Origin: Phoronis australis
Taxonomy: Eukaryota > Phoronida > Phoronidae
Direction: 5' to 3'
Assembly: GCA_002633005.1 (NCBI GenBank)
Contig: NMRA01000021.1
Location: 341,058-405,057 of the forward strand
Length of the DNA stretch: 64,000 nucleotides
Position 1 is the first letter of the stretch. Every line of letters begins with the position of its first letter. The translations under genes and the position numbers were made by a program. Positions 59,551-64,000 of this stretch are shown here, piece by piece. Under the pieces are notes generated by a model, which was given only the letters and a program-made list of their open reading frames with translations, was not told the origin of the DNA and ran no database searches.

Positions 59551-62180
59551 GTACGTGTACGTTAAAAGTCAAAAGCTAGGCCTAAAGTATACACTCCTTT
59601 TTAACTACCGTTCTCGAGATTTACTGATAACTTAGTTCTGACACTGAGACGCGTCCAGGGTTTAGGACAGTCATGATACTGAGGGTACAAGAACAACCTG
59701 GTTCTGAACTTCCGAACTTGTATCGTTAGCACGATAAAGATCAATTTTTGCCCAGTTGACGTAAAATTTACACACAATATACAACCTTTTAATAATTTGT
59801 TGATGCTGAACACACAATGACGCTGTGTCGTCAACTTTTTCATCCGCTTTACCGATCCACATTACCATAGTCGGTCGATCCTATGACTCGTCTTTCTGAA
59901 CTTTGATGTATGGGTAGACCTCGTTAAGAGTTGCAAAAATGATGCATTTCTCACTGATCTTGAGTTATTCGAAATTTACAGACAAATTTACTGATCATTC
60001 CTCGTTCTCTTGTCGACTGACCTCTATTTTTTCCATGATGATTGTTATCATTGTCTTTGTCATTATAACGACAATCACCTTAACTTTCACAAATCGTGGC
60101 TTTCAGCTTATATTGTGCGAGACTTAATTAGTAAAGCCGCCGTCGTCCTCTTGATGACAGCGCCGTTGTTGACGACGAGCAACAGCATTGTCGGTGGCGA
60201 GGCCGGTTTTGACGTCGTCGCCGTCACGGTCGGTGTCAATTTTCGTTTTCGGGGTTATTGTTATCGTCGACGACGGGCGGACAATGGGAGTGGTGTTTTG
60301 GTTGGCGGCAACGTCACTTTTGCCATTGATGTCGTAGGCTTCAGAGGGTCATCACTGGTATCAACGGCCGGTTAGCGGGGTCACTAGCGTAGTCGTCGTG
60401 CGTGTCAAACACAACACAAGGATGATTTTGTCATAATCGCGTGTGAGAGGCACCAACCTATCCTAGAATCATTCACTGAAGTGTTTCATTGCCACTGTGG
60501 TTGTTGGGTTCTTGGCCAACTTCTGCAGAGGAATCATTCAATCCACCAAGGCTATCCTGCGACTTGGAGAATCTGGTGTTGTGTCCATTCTTGTTCTCTG
60601 GGGATCTTATCCTCCTGTGATGTGTCTAGTGTATTCAAGTTGTTGAGGAAGTGGATAGCCTTCGATTCGTCGAGGCATGGCAACATTGTACCACCTGGAG
60701 CAAAGGGAGCTTTTGGTCATAGTGAATTCATGGTTTCTAATGTCCTCTTATGTTGATGCCTCTGCCGGTCCAGGGCAAGACCATCAGCCTATTACACAAG
60801 TCCTTGGTCTCCTTTAGATCCACATTGTTGTCTCGGAGTTAGAGCTCTTATGTGATCATGGAACAATAATGTGTTCGAGAGGCTGACGAGTTCCAAACGA
60901 ATTTTCATCAGCTTGCTCAGATGCTCGCGAATGTGGCCTAAACACATCACATACACGTGGGTGACCTCGATATACATCACCATAGAAACTGAGAAGAGCT
61001 AAAAAACTGACATTCCCTTTGTACCCATCGGAGTTCCTGGATGCCGGCATCTGAACAAGTGCCATCAAGAAGGGGCATGAAGTTATCAACAAGATCAAAG
61101 CAGCCGCGGAAACCCATTTGCTGTAGATGGTAAACTGCACAACGATATTATTGTATCAACGATCTTGGATGCAGATGTCACTGGCCAAGAAGCTGTTCGT
61201 AGGCTACATTGCAGAGCGTCTCAATACTTGAACGACACTCTGACGTCCTCAAACAATACAGAAAGGGTAAAGAACAATTTCTGGAAGCTCCAAAACCCCA
61301 CTAGATCTACGACCCAAGTCAAAAGTTAAACTAACCAAAGACGAACGAGTAATCCGAGGTCAACTCATAGACTTTCCTGCTCGCGGACTAAGTCTCCTCT
61401 CGAGGATGCTCGTCATTGGACGTATATTCTCCCTCCCAGACCACTTTTACCGTCTCGAGGGCATATTTTGCCCGCGGTCGGACCAACCCTGATCCCGCAC
61501 ATTATCCCTTGTTCCCGGTGTCACTTCCGTGCTCATGAACTCGTTGCTATTTCAGTTTTGCAATAAATTATTTGAATATAGTAAAGTCATCTAATATAGT
61601 TTTTTGCACTAGAAACCGTGAATGTCATCTTGTCACGATGAAATGATTTAAAAAATATCGATATCTTTATCAATACTTGTACACGGGATCACAGCCGACA
61701 TGTGTATTGTTGAGTGAGACGAAAGTTCACTGAACAGAGTGTTCATGGACATTGGATTTGTTTCTGCTTTCATTTTGACAGCTTAACGGCAATAGCTGTT
61801 TACAACGAATATTCGAAAATTGGCGGTCATGTGTTTTCAAGTAGACTTTTTACTGTTGATTGTGCGTAAATTTATATCAGGTCATTCGAAGTAGCCAGAG
61901 AGAATGGAACGGCAGCTGCGGTAATAGAAAGGTTTCCCGGGCGAGGAATGTGCGGGAACTGAATTCGTTCGTTCGCAGGCAAAGAAATATGTCCGAAAAG
62001 TGGTCGGTGAGGGGTGATATGTATCCGTGAGAATAACGTGGGCGAGAATTTTGTGCGGGAGGAGACCTAAACCGCTCGCAGACAGGGTGCCTGGGAGGTG
62101 CAAGGATGTCTGACCAGAAATGGTGCACTCTGCGGAAAGCGCTCATGCGCTAACGCAAAAAAGAGAAATGAAGATCGTAC

Positions 62181-62231
62181 CTCAGCCAGTGTGAGTATCG
62201 CAATCGGCAGGCTATGGTAATTTTCAAACAT
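62181..62231 (-). CDS. Weak candidate first exon, minus strand
   Basis: A minus-strand ATG at 62231 opens MFENYHSLPIAILTLAE and meets a donor GAG|GTACGA in phase 0. The flanking 61880-62250 is richer in G+C than the surroundings, as promoters often are. The product is not recognised and nothing downstream supports it. Confidence 0.15.
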
Positions 62232-62578
62232 TTCCACAAGAATGAGCAACAGCAGCGAATTTAATTAAACCCCTACGGAGCTCAGCGCCAGTGACCTGAA
62301 AATAGCGCTTGCAATCTATAAGTAAAAGCGGATGTTAAATTTCACGAACATCAATCGAGATTTAACAAATAAGGTTGTAAACAAATTATTTCCACTACGG
62401 ACGGAGCACGATTCGAATTAACAGTGTGCGGCTCTCTTAAAAGTGAATAGCGCGCTTGCGTACTTCTCCACCGCGTATTTTTGAGACGTTACAAATCAAG
62501 GGCACTCGAACACCGGAGACAAATTGAAAGTTGAACACGCAATACGAAAACATACAACGGCAATTTTTTAAATATTAT

Positions 62579-62584
62579 TTTATT
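62579..62584 (-). terminator. Possible minus-strand poly(A) signal
   Basis: AATAAA on the minus strand is preceded (to the right) by about 1.4 kb without repeats or long open frames. That stretch could be the 3' UTR of a minus-strand gene entering from the right edge. This rests only on the hexamer and the absence of other features. Confidence 0.25.
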
Positions 62585-64000
62585 ACAAAATCGGTATTCC
62601 GAGTCACAAGCCGGAACAAAACAGAAAAGTTAAACTCAGACAAACATCAGCCTTACTTCTAGTGTCAAAAACTTATTAGCCAGGTGACCTACACACTGTG
62701 AACACACCTAGAATAATTTACGATAACACTTTGCACACAAGGGAAACGCAGAATCAAGAGATTGATGACGAGAAATTAAATCAGGTAGAATTATGACCAC
62801 GTGATCTGCCGAGCTTAAATCACTCACAGCATCTCACTGAGGTGTAACAAGTTTTAGACGCCAATCATTAAAAAGAATGCAACACTGACATGTGGAATGG
62901 CCAATGATTTATAACTTAGACAAATTAAAATGCAATTTCAAGTGAAGGTCACCTACATACTTTAGACAGTGAAGTGCATAAACTATCTTATATCTTATTT
63001 ATTATAAGCTAATCGTTGGTCTTTATGATGGAAATCAATACCACAGGGAAACAATTATCCATTTAGATATTACATCTCTGTTCATAAAACCATCACTCAC
63101 GAGAGTCCAGTCAAATTGCAGTTAAGGTAAGCTACATTGAACAAGCTTTCAGACCTAAGAAATCAATTCAAACCCATGGATAACGAGAATTATATTGTAC
63201 ATGCTTCAAATTGAGGTAACTTGATACAACTTCGAGAGGATTGACAAGCCAAAATATTGCAGCAATGAACCCCGCCATGGTCACATTACAACAGGAACAC
63301 CAGACAAATTCACTCATCACATCTGAAAACTAGACTCATTTCCCTTGACTGAGCATAATCACACCAAAACACAGTCCACATTGAGACACATACTCGGTGC
63401 TCCAATGCAAGACTTACTCATAATTGTTCATCTCATTTCATCCTGCACATTCATACAGTCCCCTGTGATAGGTACATCTCTGGGTGATCCATGAATATGC
63501 TTTTGTAAAAAACAACAAAGCATTTTCTAGAATTTGTAATTTTGAATTAAGCAACAGTTGTCCCTAGGAAATGATTTCTACAGCCACAATAACCTGCAGC
63601 AGAACGAATTCACTTCATAAATTCACCAGACAGACTACTTAGAAGACAAAAATTCAAGTAGAACACAAATTTTTCTTTGGGGAATGCAACATGGCCACTC
63701 ATCAAAACGAAAGGGCCAATTCCATTACAGTGATGAAGGCTTAAAACAATACACAGCGACATGTGTAAAAACCTTCTAAGAGCCATACGGAGACTTTCCT
63801 TTTTTAACACACAGATAGCGTTCTTAATTTGACATGATTGCACTACGGGCAAGTGGAGACCATTGATTGCATTTGCTACTGATTTGCAGACTTAATTTAC
63901 GCTAATTTGAAGTTGGCAGGTTTTGACCTGGGAGCAGACCTTGGCTTTAGTGCTTTGTGTTTAAACTTGACAGAACTTAACACTAAAGGATGAACATAAA

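Larger units (their letters stand above)
57360..61590 (+). other. Unassigned region with short gene-like pieces
   Basis: Frames at 57408-57725 and 60481-60756 and a stretch near 61120-61310 (plus strand) show less biased amino acid use than random intron sequence. All are interrupted, and none resembles a family I know. A plus-strand AATAAA at 61562-61567 could end a transcript. GTC-rich cryptic triplet sequence occupies about 60130-60400. These pieces could be decayed transposon coding sequence. Confidence 0.3.

Noticed and set aside
60856-61140. Minus-strand frame with two hydrophobic stretches
   Set aside because: Opposite-strand sequence looks equally coding, and neither frame matches a known membrane family.
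1-64000. tRNA, rRNA, CRISPR arrays, bacterial operons or complete autonomous transposons
   Set aside because: I searched by eye for tRNA GTTCGANNC arms, direct-repeat/spacer arrays and reverse transcriptase or transposase motifs, and saw none that hold up.

Overview
This is animal nuclear DNA: AT-rich, with spliced genes (phase-consistent GT/GC...AG introns), long introns and many short non-coding transposable elements. The encoded proteins resemble vertebrate orthologues closely, and one gene encodes a motile-cilium axonemal protein. The window fits a bilaterian, most likely an invertebrate deuterostome (hemichordate, cephalochordate or echinoderm grade). Nothing in the sequence fixes the species. 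Two single N bases (22975, 24992) show that it is a draft assembly.

From left to right: (1) 1-2029 is repeat DNA: (AAT/AAC)-type microsatellites and a tandem array of about 145-bp units that carry CTCF-like motifs. (2) 2030-19796 is RPAP1 on the minus strand. I placed 23 coding exons; the C-terminal end lies beyond the left edge. (3) 19.8-22.07 kb is a divergent promoter region shared with the next gene, plus a fold-back transposon. (4) 22072-27985 is DRC5/TCTE1 on the plus strand, complete, with three coding exons. (5) 27.99-31.35 kb is the 3' intergenic region or 3' UTR. (6) 31348-45572 is TMEM151 on the minus strand, complete coding sequence, made of a 10-codon first exon, an intron of about 12.4 kb and one large exon. 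(7) 45.6-64 kb is gene-poor: several MITE-like elements, diverged repeats and a few unproven candidate first exons or small ORFs.

The three genes do not form a pathway. RPAP1 works in RNA polymerase II assembly, DRC5 in the nexin-dynein regulatory complex of motile cilia, and TMEM151 is a membrane protein of unknown function. The layout is still informative. RPAP1 and DRC5 are head-to-head with a possible RFX X-box between them. DRC5 and TMEM151 are tail-to-tail, which matches the TCTE1-TMEM151B neighbourhood I recall from human chromosome 6p21.1 and suggests very old conserved linkage.

I found no single unmistakable new system. The best leads are the DRC5-TMEM151 microsynteny, two GC-AG introns in RPAP1, an uORF whose stop overlaps the TMEM151 start, a CTCF-motif tandem array, several small transposon families with visible target-site duplications, and an orphan 8-cysteine secreted-protein ORF at 54.7 kb.
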